Origin: Planctomycetota bacterium
Lineage (GTDB): Bacteria > Planctomycetota > Phycisphaerae > UBA1845
DNA: 64,000 nucleotides
Direction: 5' to 3'
Assembly: GCA_024276605.1 (NCBI GenBank)
Contig: JAJRWX010000108.1
Location: 1-64,000, forward strand
Part shown: piece by piece, positions 54,143 to 62,655 of the stretch
Numbering within the stretch: the stretch's first letter is position 1
Layout: each line of letters starts with the position of its first letter
Position numbers and translations under genes: made by a program
Notes under the pieces: generated by a model
Told to the model about the DNA's origin: nothing
Database searches by the model: none
Seen by the model: the letters and a program-made list of their open reading frames with translations, nothing else

Positions 54143-55750
54143 ATGCCAAGAAAAATCACGGACAAAATTGTTGATTTACCTTCGTTGGTGGAAATTGCCG
54201 CCCAAGCACGTTTACAGCAAAAAACGGTGGTACAGTGCCACGGTTGTTTCGATATCGTCCACCCCGGACATGTGCGCTATCTCGAATTTGCCCGCCAACA
54301 GGGCGATCTACTCATCGTCTCGCTTACCGGCGATGCCAACATCGACAAAGGTGACATGCGACCCTATATCCCGCAGGAGTTGCGGGCTGAAAATCTCGCC
54401 GCGTTGATGTTCGTCGATTATGTACTTATTACCGACACCCCGACCGCCCATGTTGTATTAGAGCAAGTTAAGCCGGACATTTACGTCAAAGGTCGTGAAT
54501 ACGAACATGCTAACGACGCGGGTTTTCTATCAGAGAAGGGTGTCGTGGAAGGATACGGTGGTCGCATCATCTTCTCCAGCGGTGAAGTTGTGTTTAGTTC
54601 AACCGCCCTGATGGAACAGTCAGCCGTAAGCGAGGAGTTCGAGGCTCAGCGCCTCTGCCTAATGTGCAACCGATACGGGCTGTCGCGCGATACTCTACAG
54701 GCTTCCCTGACACGTTTTCGAGACCTCCACGTCGTTGTCGTTGGCGATACGGTCATCGACCGATACATCCTGTGCGATGCGATGGGCATCGCCCACGAAT
54801 CGCCTATGATCAGTTTATCCCAACGCGACGAGCGGATGTTTGTCGGTGGTGCAGCCATTGTCGCCCGGCACGTCGCAGCCCTCGGTGCACATACCTTTCT
54901 ACTGACGGCAGGTGGTGACGACAACTATTCGCGCGACGTGGCCAATCAGCTAAAGACTGAGGGTATTCACACCAACATGATGAAGACCAGACCTTCGTTG
55001 GTGGAAAAAACACGCTTTCTCGTCGATGAGGACAAACTATTCAAAGTGGATAAGGCCCAGTCACTTCCATTGGACTCAGTCGCAGAGAGACGTGCAGCCC
55101 TGATACTCGAACAGCAGTCCAGAGTGGCTGATGCTATTATATTCTGCGATTTCGGATACGGTATGATTACGGGCGGGCTATTATCTCGTGTGCTCCCCAC
55201 GATCCGCCAAAACGTCAACATCCTATCTGCTGATGTGAGTGGCGGTCGGGCTAACCTTCTCAATTTCAGACATGTCGATTTATTATGCCCCACCGAGCGA
55301 GAACTTCGTTCCGCCCTCAATGACTACGATAGTGGTTTGTCCACCGTAGCCTGGCAACTGCTGCAAAATACCCAGGCCCGTCACCTTATTGTGACGTTGG
55401 AAAAACGCGGTATGGTCATCTTCGAGCGACAATCTCAGGACAGAGCGGATGAGGCTTGGTCGGGAAGACTCAAGTCCGAGCATCTACCATCGTTCGCCAC
55501 CCGTACCGTAGACCGATTGGGTTGTGGAGATGCCGCCTTAGCCGCAGGAACCTTGTCGCTTGCTGCGGGAAATTCGCTCATGCAGGCGGCCTACATCGGC
55601 AACGCCACGGCGGCGCTGGAGATTGCACAACTGGGAAACCATCCCATCAGCGCAGCACAAATGGGTAAATGGATTCGCAGCAGAGGCGAACTGGTCTCCA
55701 CCATCACCAGAAAAGACCTACCCCGAGAAGCCGTCCCCACCATTGGATAA
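54143..55750 (+). CDS. hldE: Bifunctional heptose-7-phosphate kinase/heptose-1-phosphate adenylyltransferase, reversed domain order
   Basis: The protein has an N-terminal nucleotidyltransferase domain (VQCHGCFDIVHPGHVRYLEF with the HxGH motif, KGREYEHAN, SSTALM) and a C-terminal PfkB-type kinase domain (VVVGDTVIDRYI, FVGGAAIVARHVAALG, DRLGCGDAALAAG with the catalytic GxGD). In E. coli HldE the kinase comes first and the transferase second; here the order is swapped. The protein should phosphorylate D-glycero-D-manno-heptose-7-phosphate at C1 and adenylylate it, giving the donor for LPS-core heptosyltransferases. The start is uncertain: 54143 gives the usual adenylyltransferase N-terminus, but 54095 or 54101 may be used. 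Confidence 0.88.
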   Translation: MPRKITDKIVDLPSLVEIAAQARLQQKTVVQCHGCFDIVHPGHVRYLEFARQQGDLLIVSLTGDANIDKGDMRPYIPQELRAENLAALMFVDYVLITDTPTAHVVLEQVKPDIYVKGREYEHANDAGFLSEKGVVEGYGGRIIFSSGEVVFSSTALMEQSAVSEEFEAQRLCLMCNRYGLSRDTLQASLTRFRDLHVVVVGDTVIDRYILCDAMGIAHESPMISLSQRDERMFVGGAAIVARHVAALGAHTFLLTAGGDDNYSRDVANQLKTEGIHTNMMKTRPSLVEKTRFLVDEDKLFKVDKAQSLPLDSVAERRAALILEQQSRVADAIIFCDFGYGMITGGLLSRVLPTIRQNVNILSADVSGGRANLLNFRHVDLLCPTERELRSALNDYDSGLSTVAWQLLQNTQARHLIVTLEKRGMVIFERQSQDRADEAWSGRLKSEHLPSFATRTVDRLGCGDAALAAGTLSLAAGNSLMQAAYIGNATAALEIAQLGNHPISAAQMGKWIRSRGELVSTITRKDLPREAVPTIG

Positions 55751-55816
55751 ACGATTGCAGTTCACGTTGAGTCTATTTGGTTGGGCTACCCTGTAAGAAT
55801 CTAGCTATGTGCGGTG

Positions 55817-56602
55817 TTATAACTCACGCAGGTGCCACCCACCATCAATGTGAAAGACTGAGCCGGTGCTAAAGGGGAAATTGCCCTGGGCGATGGCACC
55901 AACGGCTTGAGCTACTTCTTCTGGTTTACCCCAGCGATTGATCGGGGCCATGCCCTTGGCTAGTTTGGCGTTGTAGTATTCTTTCGTAGCGTCACCGGAG
56001 GTAATATCCGTTTCGATAATACCGGGACTGATCTCGTAGACATTGATGCCATGCTCGGCTAAGCGGATGGCAAACAGTTTGGTGATCATGCTTACACCGG
56101 CTTTACTGATGCAATACTCTCCATAGTTACGTGCAGCCGTATATGAGCGCAGTGAACTGATATTGACAATGATGCCGTGTTCTATCGTATGATTATCGCG
56201 CAGGTCGAGCATGGCATTAGCTACGCGTTGGGTCATAAAGTAAGTTGCTTTGAGATTGGTGGCGAGAATTTGATCGAAAACTTTCTCATTCGTTTCGAGA
56301 ATATCCGTTCTTACTTTCGGCGCGATACCTGCGTTGTTGACCAGCAAATCGATTCGGCCGAACCGCTCTAGCGTGGATGCCACGATTAAGTCACGATGGG
56401 ATTTCGCCGAAATGTCCCCCTGGCAAGTTTCAGCGGGGACGCCCATCGACTCTACCGTCTCGCGCGTCTTCTCGGCAGCGTCAAGGTTTTCATTGAAATT
56501 GATGACGATGGCATAGCCCAGTCCGGCAAGCTCGATACATATACTCCGACCAATACCGCGCGACCCACCAGTGACTAGCGCAACTTTTTGTGCATCGGAC
56601 AT
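55817..56602 (-). CDS. SDR-family oxidoreductase, 3-oxoacyl-ACP reductase-like
   Basis: The protein (261 residues) is a short-chain dehydrogenase: VALVTGGSRGIGRSI for the cofactor, NNAGIAPK, ISSLRSYTAARNYGEYCISKAG (Ser, Tyr and Lys of the catalytic triad, Y-x-x-x-K) and the C-terminal GSVFHIDGGWHLREL. Similar proteins are often annotated 3-ketoacyl-ACP reductase, though they may act on other ketones or sugars. An ATG at 56602 with GAG upstream is preferred over the GTG at 56614. It is convergent with hldE and not clearly part of an operon. Confidence 0.85.
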   Translation of the reverse strand: MSDAQKVALVTGGSRGIGRSICIELAGLGYAIVINFNENLDAAEKTRETVESMGVPAETCQGDISAKSHRDLIVASTLERFGRIDLLVNNAGIAPKVRTDILETNEKVFDQILATNLKATYFMTQRVANAMLDLRDNHTIEHGIIVNISSLRSYTAARNYGEYCISKAGVSMITKLFAIRLAEHGINVYEISPGIIETDITSGDATKEYYNAKLAKGMAPINRWGKPEEVAQAVGAIAQGNFPFSTGSVFHIDGGWHLREL

Positions 56603-56812
56603 GTTAGATCTCACTATTGTGACAAAGCGCTACGGCGCTTTTCTTCCCGTACTTTTATCAACGCATGATAATGCTTATCGTAGGAGAGGTCACTGGAGTC
56701 GGGTGTGTATGGTGTAGTGGTACACGCGCTACGGACAATGTGTTCGTAAGCTATGTACGCGCGTATGCAATCCCGCGTATTGTTACACAATAAGTGAGGG
56801 TAAACGTAGTGG

Positions 56813-57031
56813 CTACTTGCGCCGTGTTGTGTTGGCGCTGTTGGCTAGTTCTTCGTCCTTCTCGGATTTTCGAATGGCCTTGCGCGATTGGCGGCGCTTA
56901 CGTTCAGAGGGCTTTTCGTAATAACTGTGACGTTTCAAATCGCGCGTCAGACCTTCGCGCTGACAAAGACGCTTAAACCGCTTCAACATCTGTTGGATGG
57001 ATTCATTCCCGCGAGGCCGTACCTTAATCAA
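56813..57031 (-). CDS. rpsU: Small ribosomal subunit protein bS21
   Basis: The 72-residue product has the whole bS21 pattern: KVRPRGNESIQQMLKRFKRL, CQREGLTRDLKRHSYYE and KPSERKRRQSRKAIRK. bS21 joins the 30S platform and helps mRNA binding. No ATG is available at the right place; the TTG at 57031 (TTG ATT AAG GTA CGG) with a GAG six bases before gives the standard N-terminus (I-K-V-R-P-R-G-N-E). An ATG-like frame start at 57121 would add about 30 non-homologous residues and is unlikely. Confidence 0.88.
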   Translation of the reverse strand: MIKVRPRGNESIQQMLKRFKRLCQREGLTRDLKRHSYYEKPSERKRRQSRKAIRKSEKDEELANSANTTRRK

Positions 57032-57283
57032 AGCAAACTCATTCCCAAATCTAAAGCCACAATTACACCAAACGCACGATTTTCTTTGCGATGTAGCGAT
57101 AGCCACACAGCACAGAGCCAAGCATTATAAGTCAACGCATCGACATCTGCTAGTGTTAGCGTGATGAAAATATGGTGGGGCTACTTTTATGTTTAGCCAA
57201 GTGGTGTTGGAAACGTGGCATAGTCCGATAATACTCCATTGGGGTGCTGATGATGTCGGCTTGATGGCGCACTTGTTAGTGTT

Positions 57284-58627
57284 TTACAGGATGAATCGGC
57301 TTAGGTCGCTGTCTTCGGAGATGCCTTCGAGTCGTTTTTCTACGTAGGCGCGATCGATGGTGATCGTTTCTCCACGGCGTTGGGGGGCGTCGAAGCTGAT
57401 TTCTTCCATAACCCGTTCCATGACGGTGGTGAGGCGTCGGGCGCCGATGTTATCAGTGGATTGGTTGACCTGATATGAGGCTTCTGCCAAGGCGTCGACG
57501 GCGTCATCGGTAAAGTCGATGAGTACACCTTCCGTGGCCATGAGCGCCACCTGCTGCTTGGTGAGGGCGTTTTGTGGAGCCGTAAGAATGCGCTTGAAGT
57601 CCTCTTTCGTTAGATCAACCAACTCTACACGGATTGGGAGCCGTCCCTGCAATTCGGGCATCAAGTCGCTGGGCTTACTGGCATGAAATGCGCCGGCTGA
57701 GATGAACAAAATGTGGTCGGTTTTCACCGGGCCGTAACGACACTGCACGGTACACCCTTCGATAATCGGTAGCAGGTCACGCTGTACACCCTGCCTGGAA
57801 ATGTCAGGACCGTGCGATTGAGATGGGGCTGCGAGTTTGTCTATTTCATCGAGGAAAACGATACCACTATCTTCCGTGCGTTTGATAGCTATCTCGGTGG
57901 TTTTGTCACGGTCGATGAGTTCGTCGCATTGTTGATTGAAAATAATTTTACGGGCTTCTTGGACCGTGGTGGAACGCTTTTTCTGTTGGGTAGGGATGAG
58001 TCGTTCCATAAAGTTCTGCATATCAGGTTCGAGCTGGTCCATCCCGACGTTTGACATAATACCAATGGGCGTCGCTCTGGTTTCTATGGTGATATCAATG
58101 GTGCGCTCTTCCAGTTCTCCGGCTCGCAGTTGAGCGCGGATTTTTTCCCGGCTTCGATGCCGTCGTTCGGCGGTTTCGCTCTCTGCAGAAGTATCCTGTC
58201 GATCGAACTCAGTGGGAGGCATGATTGTATCAATGAGTTGTTCTTCGGTGCGCCTCTCGGCTTCCAAGCGAACGACTTCGGTTTGCTCGTCGTGGACCAT
58301 GTGTATGGCGAGTTCGACCAGGTCGCGGATCATGCTCTCGACATCGCGACCGTGATAACCCACTTCGGTATATTTTGTGGCTTCGACTTTGATAAACGGT
58401 GCATTGACCAAGCCGGCTAGACGTCGCGCAATCTCGGTTTTTCCTACACCCGTAGGTCCGATGAGGATCATGTTACTTGGGCCGACTTCGTCGCGCAGTT
58501 CTTCCGGAAGCTGCTGTCGTCGCCAGCGATTGCGGATGGCGACGGCTGAGGCACGCTTGGCGTCCTTTTGTCCGACGATGTATTTATCCAAGGCCTCTAC
58601 AATTTGCTGTGGTGTAAGATCGTTCAT
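57284..58627 (-). CDS. hslU: ATP-dependent protease ATPase subunit HslU
   Basis: The 447-residue AAA+ protein has the HslU set: LTPQQIVEALDKYIVGQ, Walker A GPTGVGKTE (57-65), EATKYTEVGYHGRDVES with the pore loop GYHG in place of the common GYVG, an I-domain (about 110-240), Walker B GIVFLDEIDK, ISAGAFHASKPSDLMPELQGR, and the C-terminal DLSRFIL that docks into HslV. It unfolds proteins for the HslV peptidase. The ATG has AGGAA about 14 bases upstream. hslV lies 75 bases upstream in the same direction, so the two form the usual hslVU operon. Confidence 0.96.
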   Translation of the reverse strand: MNDLTPQQIVEALDKYIVGQKDAKRASAVAIRNRWRRQQLPEELRDEVGPSNMILIGPTGVGKTEIARRLAGLVNAPFIKVEATKYTEVGYHGRDVESMIRDLVELAIHMVHDEQTEVVRLEAERRTEEQLIDTIMPPTEFDRQDTSAESETAERRHRSREKIRAQLRAGELEERTIDITIETRATPIGIMSNVGMDQLEPDMQNFMERLIPTQQKKRSTTVQEARKIIFNQQCDELIDRDKTTEIAIKRTEDSGIVFLDEIDKLAAPSQSHGPDISRQGVQRDLLPIIEGCTVQCRYGPVKTDHILFISAGAFHASKPSDLMPELQGRLPIRVELVDLTKEDFKRILTAPQNALTKQQVALMATEGVLIDFTDDAVDALAEASYQVNQSTDNIGARRLTTVMERVMEEISFDAPQRRGETITIDRAYVEKRLEGISEDSDLSRFIL

Positions 58628-58702
58628 GATAATGATATGTTCCTGCGGTTTGGCTCATGCGACGGTGTTTGTACGCGGCTTAGTGATGAATGATATATCA
58701 TG

Positions 58703-59275
58703 TCAGGCATCGCCCGTGCCTTGTGAGAGTGATTCAACCGCGATATGTTGATTGGAATAGACGCAAATGTTAGCCGCAATGCCCAGAGATTCTTTGACAA
58801 TTTCTTGGGCGGGTAAATCCGTATTGGCGAATAACGCCCGAGCCGCTGCCGTGGCGTACATGCCTCCCGAACCGATGCCTATGATTCCGTCGGTAGGTTC
58901 AATGACATCGCCTGAGCCGCCGATCATCAGGGTGGTCGAGTCGGATACGGCAATAAGCAAAGACTCCAGTCGGCGGAGTGCTTTGTCCGTGCGCCATTCC
59001 TTCGCAAGTTCGATAGCCGCTCGCTTGAGGTTCGCCTTATGTTGGCTGAGCTTGCCCTCGAAACGGTCCAACAGGGCGAAAGCGTCGGCGGCTGAACCCG
59101 CAAAACCACACAACACTTTACCGTCGGCGAGAGGTCGAATTTTCTTGGCGTCGTGCTTGATGACCGTATCACCCAGCGAAACCTGCCCATCACCACCGAT
59201 AGCCACGGTCGAGCCTCGACGCACGGTCAGGATGGTGGTGGAGCGGATGGTGTTCGGTTCATGCTTATGTTTCAT
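58703..59275 (-). CDS. hslV: ATP-dependent protease peptidase subunit HslV
   Basis: The protein (190 residues) has the catalytic N-terminal Thr in STTILTVRRG, GGDGQVSLGDTVIKHDAKKIR, VLCGFAGSAADAFALLDRFE and IGIGSGGMYATAAARAL. It is the threonine peptidase that degrades proteins fed by HslU. The Thr is at residue 13, so about 12 residues must be removed from the precursor, longer than in E. coli, where only Met is cut. The ATG at 59275 is the nearest upstream; an earlier frame start at 59347 gives no family-like N-terminus. Confidence 0.95.
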   Translation of the reverse strand: MKHKHEPNTIRSTTILTVRRGSTVAIGGDGQVSLGDTVIKHDAKKIRPLADGKVLCGFAGSAADAFALLDRFEGKLSQHKANLKRAAIELAKEWRTDKALRRLESLLIAVSDSTTLMIGGSGDVIEPTDGIIGIGSGGMYATAAARALFANTDLPAQEIVKESLGIAANICVYSNQHIAVESLSQGTGDA

Positions 59276-59404
59276 ATATCTGCATCCTTGTGTGGGCCGG
59301 AAAGGTACAATAAAACGGGTGTTTTGGCAACTTGTCGTGATTTTCACTGGCTACTATTCCCGATGAAAATGGTAGAGGCTACTGAGTGGATAGTGGGTAG
59401 TGAT

Positions 59405-59902
59405 ATGTGGAAACAACTCATGGTCAAGGTGAAACAGGTACGGCTAAGTAATCGGTGGTGTTACACTACTTGGGTATGTTTGGGGGCGCTTTTGATGTTG
59501 CCATGCGGTTGCAGCGAGCCGGCCCACGTATCGGAGCCTGCAGTGAGGGTAGGGGGCGATCAGCCGGTCGAATCCAAGCCTACTGTAGCTGAATCGGTGC
59601 CCCCGACGTTGCCGGAATTGGATGATCCGACGCGCTGGTTGTTTGTGCAAAAGGTGGTGAAAGATGGTGATGGTGGTTGGGCGACGGGGGCATTTGATCC
59701 TAAACGTAATAAAATTACCATCGAAACGCATGCGGTGGAATCATTTCTGATAGATACCAGCCGCGTGGCGATCAATTGGAAGAAGCTGGTGATCCTACGC
59801 ATTAATGGTCGCAATAGTGAATTAAAGAAACGCGACCGACAAGTGTTACATTTCGCACTCGACCGACATGGACTATGGGTTGTTAAAGAACCCGGCCAAT
59901 AG
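59405..59902 (+). CDS. Putative lipoprotein, hypothetical
   Basis: The protein (165 residues from this start) has a basic N-terminus, a hydrophobic segment and a lipobox-like MLPCGC, so it is probably a lipoprotein. The mature part has a Pro-rich linker (VAESVPPTLPELD) and a small mixed domain ending FALDRHGLWVVKEPGQ. No known family. Starts at 59363 (ATG) or 59405 (ATG) are both possible. It faces away from hslV and overlaps nothing. The 3' end lies 77 bases before the REPIN-like block. Confidence 0.6.
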   Translation: MWKQLMVKVKQVRLSNRWCYTTWVCLGALLMLPCGCSEPAHVSEPAVRVGGDQPVESKPTVAESVPPTLPELDDPTRWLFVQKVVKDGDGGWATGAFDPKRNKITIETHAVESFLIDTSRVAINWKKLVILRINGRNSELKKRDRQVLHFALDRHGLWVVKEPGQ

Positions 59903-59979
59903 AATAGGCCATCAGAGCCGGTAACGCCAGCGCCCAGTGTCTTCGGATGGGCATCCGCGCTGGAATGTGTTAGCGAGTA

Positions 59980-60103
59980 CCCCATCCTTTGCCTACTGGC
60001 AAAGGATGGGGGAAGGACGTTTCGTGCCATGATAGCGGCACGTTAGATACTATGCGAAACAAGATCCGTCCCCCTCCCTACGGGAGTACCCGAAGGATGG
60101 GGC
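59980..60103. repeat. REPIN-like element (copy 3)
   Basis: The left unit is a perfect 14-base-pair stem with a TACT loop (CCCCATCCTTTGCC at 59980-59993, its complement at 59998-60011). The right unit carries ATCCGTCCCCC (60064-60074), a short CCCTACGGG hairpin and ends GGATGGGGCAC at 60103. It matches the copies at 467-573 and 42835-42930 in layout and in the arm sequences. The 59903-60254 gap contains only repeats. Confidence 0.78.
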
Positions 60104-60128
60104 ACCCATGTTATTCGGGTGCCGTCAT

Positions 60129-60198
60129 CGTGTCCCCCACGTCTGAAGACATAGGCCACCCGTCGTGTCCCCCACGTCTAAAGACATGGGCCACCCGT
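60129..60198 (+). repeat. Tandem 35-bp repeat, two units
   Basis: Two adjacent 35-base units, 60129-60163 and 60164-60198, each begin CGTGTCCCCCACGTCT and end GGCCACCCGT, with two mismatches (GAAGACATA against AAAGACATG). Each contains a small inverted repeat. They sit between the REPIN-like element and the 40-bp module. Confidence 0.85.
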
Positions 60199-60206
60199 GT
60201 GAAGTT

Positions 60207-60246
60207 AAGACACGGGTCGCTTGCGCTCGCCGCTCGGATTGGCATA
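60207..60246 (-). repeat. 40-bp dispersed repeat (copy 2)
   Basis: This is the exact reverse complement of 42774-42813, nearly 17.4 kb away. In both cases it borders a REPIN-like block, here separated from it by the 35-bp tandem units. Confidence 0.85.
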
Positions 60247-60254
60247 TATTGTGT

Positions 60255-62567
60255 TCACTCGTCATCTTCTGTCAGTGTCGCTGCCAGTTTTTCAAGCCGC
60301 TGGATTTCTTCCATGACCTGATTCCGTCGGGCGTCACTGAGTTTGCGGATGCGCTCCCACCAGGGTCGTGCGTCGTCGAGTGTTAGGGCTGATTGGAAGT
60401 GGGTGATCGCACCGCGTAAGATATCACGATCATTCAGCGTTGCCCCGACTTCTGCTTCTAGGTTAGCCGCGTCTATAAGCCCGTCCGGGTCCACCGGATA
60501 CAACGCCACCGTATCCCGTGCCGCTTGTGCCGCTGATAGGTAAGTACGCATGCTGTGGCTATTTCGTGCTTGTTCAATAGTTGCATTGGCTATCAACCGT
60601 TGTAATCGTATATCGAAAGGGTCTCGTGTTTTTGCTTCACGTAATGCATCGATCGCCTTGCGAAAGTTACCAGCCGGTCTTTCCTCGTTGGATGACGCGA
60701 ACATCCAAAGCTTAGCCAGTTCTGTGAAAGGTGTGGGGTCCAATGCATCGGCGTAACACGCACTCGGAATATTTCGATAGGGTGGTTTTGTTTCATCTTT
60801 GATCGGGCCAAGTTGTTTTCGATATGAGGTAAGATTTTCTACGCATCGGTTAGTCTGATACGATGGAATGAGTGCTGCGGTGCAGACCACAACAATCATG
60901 GCCAGGTTCGCTAGGGGCCATAGCCAAGGATATGGTTTTACGTTCGGGGTGGCGTCGCGGTTTGACTGCGATGTCGGAATGACCAGTGCCATCGCCGCGA
61001 AAAATGTTGTCGCTGAAGCTGGGATGAACATGGCGAAGTTGATCATATCGTGCAGTAGGAACGCAAAAAGCCCGCATAGGATAGCCGTAGTTATGTATTG
61101 GTTGGTGTGTGTGCCGGTGTCAGATTGATTGGAAAGGTAGGCAGAGCAAGTGAATCCTAATAGCCAACTGCCCGTAATAACGATTGTGGTGTAGTAGATA
61201 AAGTTTGGGTCAGTCGTTCCGAGCATGGGAATACGTAGTAAGGCTACGGCAAGTGTTAGGCCGATACCCCACAACCACCAGAGTGTATGTAGTGAATCTT
61301 TTTGGTGGGAAGGCGTCTTTGTTGTTTGTACGTGGCGGCTACGAGCTATTAGATAGGTTACGCTGACAAGCATAACCAGGATGCCCGCTAAGCCGAGGAT
61401 ACCCCATTCCGCCGTCGCCTGTACGAATAGGTTATGTGGATTAGTGATTTCTTCCGGACTTAGGATGGATTTATATTGCAGGTAATGTCTGCCGAAGTTT
61501 TCTCGACCAACGCCGGTCAGGAAATAATCACCGATGAGTTTCGCCGAGGCTTTCCAATACTGCCAGCGGAATGTCAGTGACATATGTGGGAAGGTGTTGT
61601 GATATAGGCCATGCCCTACAAAGGCGATCGTCGCAGCCACAAAACCCGCCCATCCGACATATAGGATTTTTATTTTGTTGACCGATACCCACTTTGCCCA
61701 GCGGAGTAACACCGCTAGCAGTAACAGGCCGAGAAGTGCAGATACCACAGCGCCCAAGCTGCGGGTTGTGGCTACTGCGGCGATGATAGCCGGGACAATC
61801 AACAGTAAAGCCAAGCTGCGCAACGGTGCCGAATGAAAGCCGCCACTTCGCCAACGATGGAGAAGGGCACCAAGTGCCAGAAACGCACTGAGTACCAAAT
61901 ACGACCCCGTGATGTTGCTATGAGGTAAAAATCCCTGGGCTTCGTTGGCTTTAATGCGTTTCTCAAACAGTGTCACCGTTGGGTCATCCATTGAGATGCC
62001 CTGGTTAGCCCAAAACGATTCCTTCGTGCTTTGATAATGCGCCCAGCTATCTGCATTACCGATCAGCGATTGTTCCAGGCATTGGGCAGTCTGCGCGCAT
62101 GCCGAGGCCACGATCACCGCGAGCAGTAGTTGCCGATGACCGTGAGTACGCAGCAGATTCACGAGCACGATGGTCATCACCGGCAGGCATAGCCAATCAA
62201 TGGTAGCATTGATTGCAAGGCGTTTGTTGCTCGCATAGTAGCACGACACTGCCCCCGCGATGGCGAGCAGTAGCAGGCCCCACTCCAGCCCGGTTTTTCG
62301 GTAGCTTGAAAATTTGCCTAGCGTATAGCCGATGAGCCAAAGAAGCGTAGCCAGCAGGATCGACAGGTCAAAAATAATCGTACGTAGCGGTGAGGGGTCT
62401 TCTATCTGCGACAAAGCTTGTCCGAAGCTGCTGGCCGCCGTATCATAAGATTCCCAGACCAGTGGTCGTAAAGCAATGACGCAAAGCAATATGAACAAGG
62501 CCGTGGTGGTAAGAACGGTCCGTTTGTGTGCATGATGGTTGTCAGGTTGGCTCAAACTTTTTGTCAT
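60255..62567 (-). CDS. O-antigen ligase/polymerase-family membrane protein with C-terminal repeat domain
   Basis: The protein (770 residues) has about 12 membrane helices and the Wzy_C signature GDYFLTGVGRENFGRHY with TNPHNLFVQATAEWGILGL, the region around the periplasmic loop of O-antigen ligases (WaaL) and polymerases (Wzy). The C-terminal 200 residues (about 570-770) form helical repeats of TPR type (AIDALREAKTRDP, AITHFQSALTLDDA). It is expected in the inner membrane, joining or polymerising glycan units from a polyprenyl carrier. The ATG at 62567 was chosen; a GTG at 62606 is possible. It is divergent from the LPS-type kinase gene. Confidence 0.85.
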   Translation of the reverse strand: MTKSLSQPDNHHAHKRTVLTTTALFILLCVIALRPLVWESYDTAASSFGQALSQIEDPSPLRTIIFDLSILLATLLWLIGYTLGKFSSYRKTGLEWGLLLLAIAGAVSCYYASNKRLAINATIDWLCLPVMTIVLVNLLRTHGHRQLLLAVIVASACAQTAQCLEQSLIGNADSWAHYQSTKESFWANQGISMDDPTVTLFEKRIKANEAQGFLPHSNITGSYLVLSAFLALGALLHRWRSGGFHSAPLRSLALLLIVPAIIAAVATTRSLGAVVSALLGLLLLAVLLRWAKWVSVNKIKILYVGWAGFVAATIAFVGHGLYHNTFPHMSLTFRWQYWKASAKLIGDYFLTGVGRENFGRHYLQYKSILSPEEITNPHNLFVQATAEWGILGLAGILVMLVSVTYLIARSRHVQTTKTPSHQKDSLHTLWWLWGIGLTLAVALLRIPMLGTTDPNFIYYTTIVITGSWLLGFTCSAYLSNQSDTGTHTNQYITTAILCGLFAFLLHDMINFAMFIPASATTFFAAMALVIPTSQSNRDATPNVKPYPWLWPLANLAMIVVVCTAALIPSYQTNRCVENLTSYRKQLGPIKDETKPPYRNIPSACYADALDPTPFTELAKLWMFASSNEERPAGNFRKAIDALREAKTRDPFDIRLQRLIANATIEQARNSHSMRTYLSAAQAARDTVALYPVDPDGLIDAANLEAEVGATLNDRDILRGAITHFQSALTLDDARPWWERIRKLSDARRNQVMEEIQRLEKLAATLTEDDE

Positions 62568-62655
62568 CTTCAAGCGAACTCTACTGGAAACCGCCTCGGC
62601 TTGCACTACAATGCTTTAATCGCGATTAGAACTTACCGTGCAGGGTCTCTGAATA

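Noticed and set aside
57032-57121. Longer N-terminus for bS21
   Set aside because: The extra residues are Cys/Ser-rich and do not match any bS21, whose N-terminus begins directly at the conserved K-V-R-P-R-G.
59153-59404. N-terminal extension of the lipoprotein at 59405
   Set aside because: The frame is open from 59153 but overlaps hslV antisense, has no signal-like features, and a clean lipoprotein signal starts at 59405.
60129-60246. CRISPR array
   Set aside because: The two 35-base units are directly adjacent with no spacers and near-identical throughout, and no cas gene is near. They are tandem repeats of an intergenic element.
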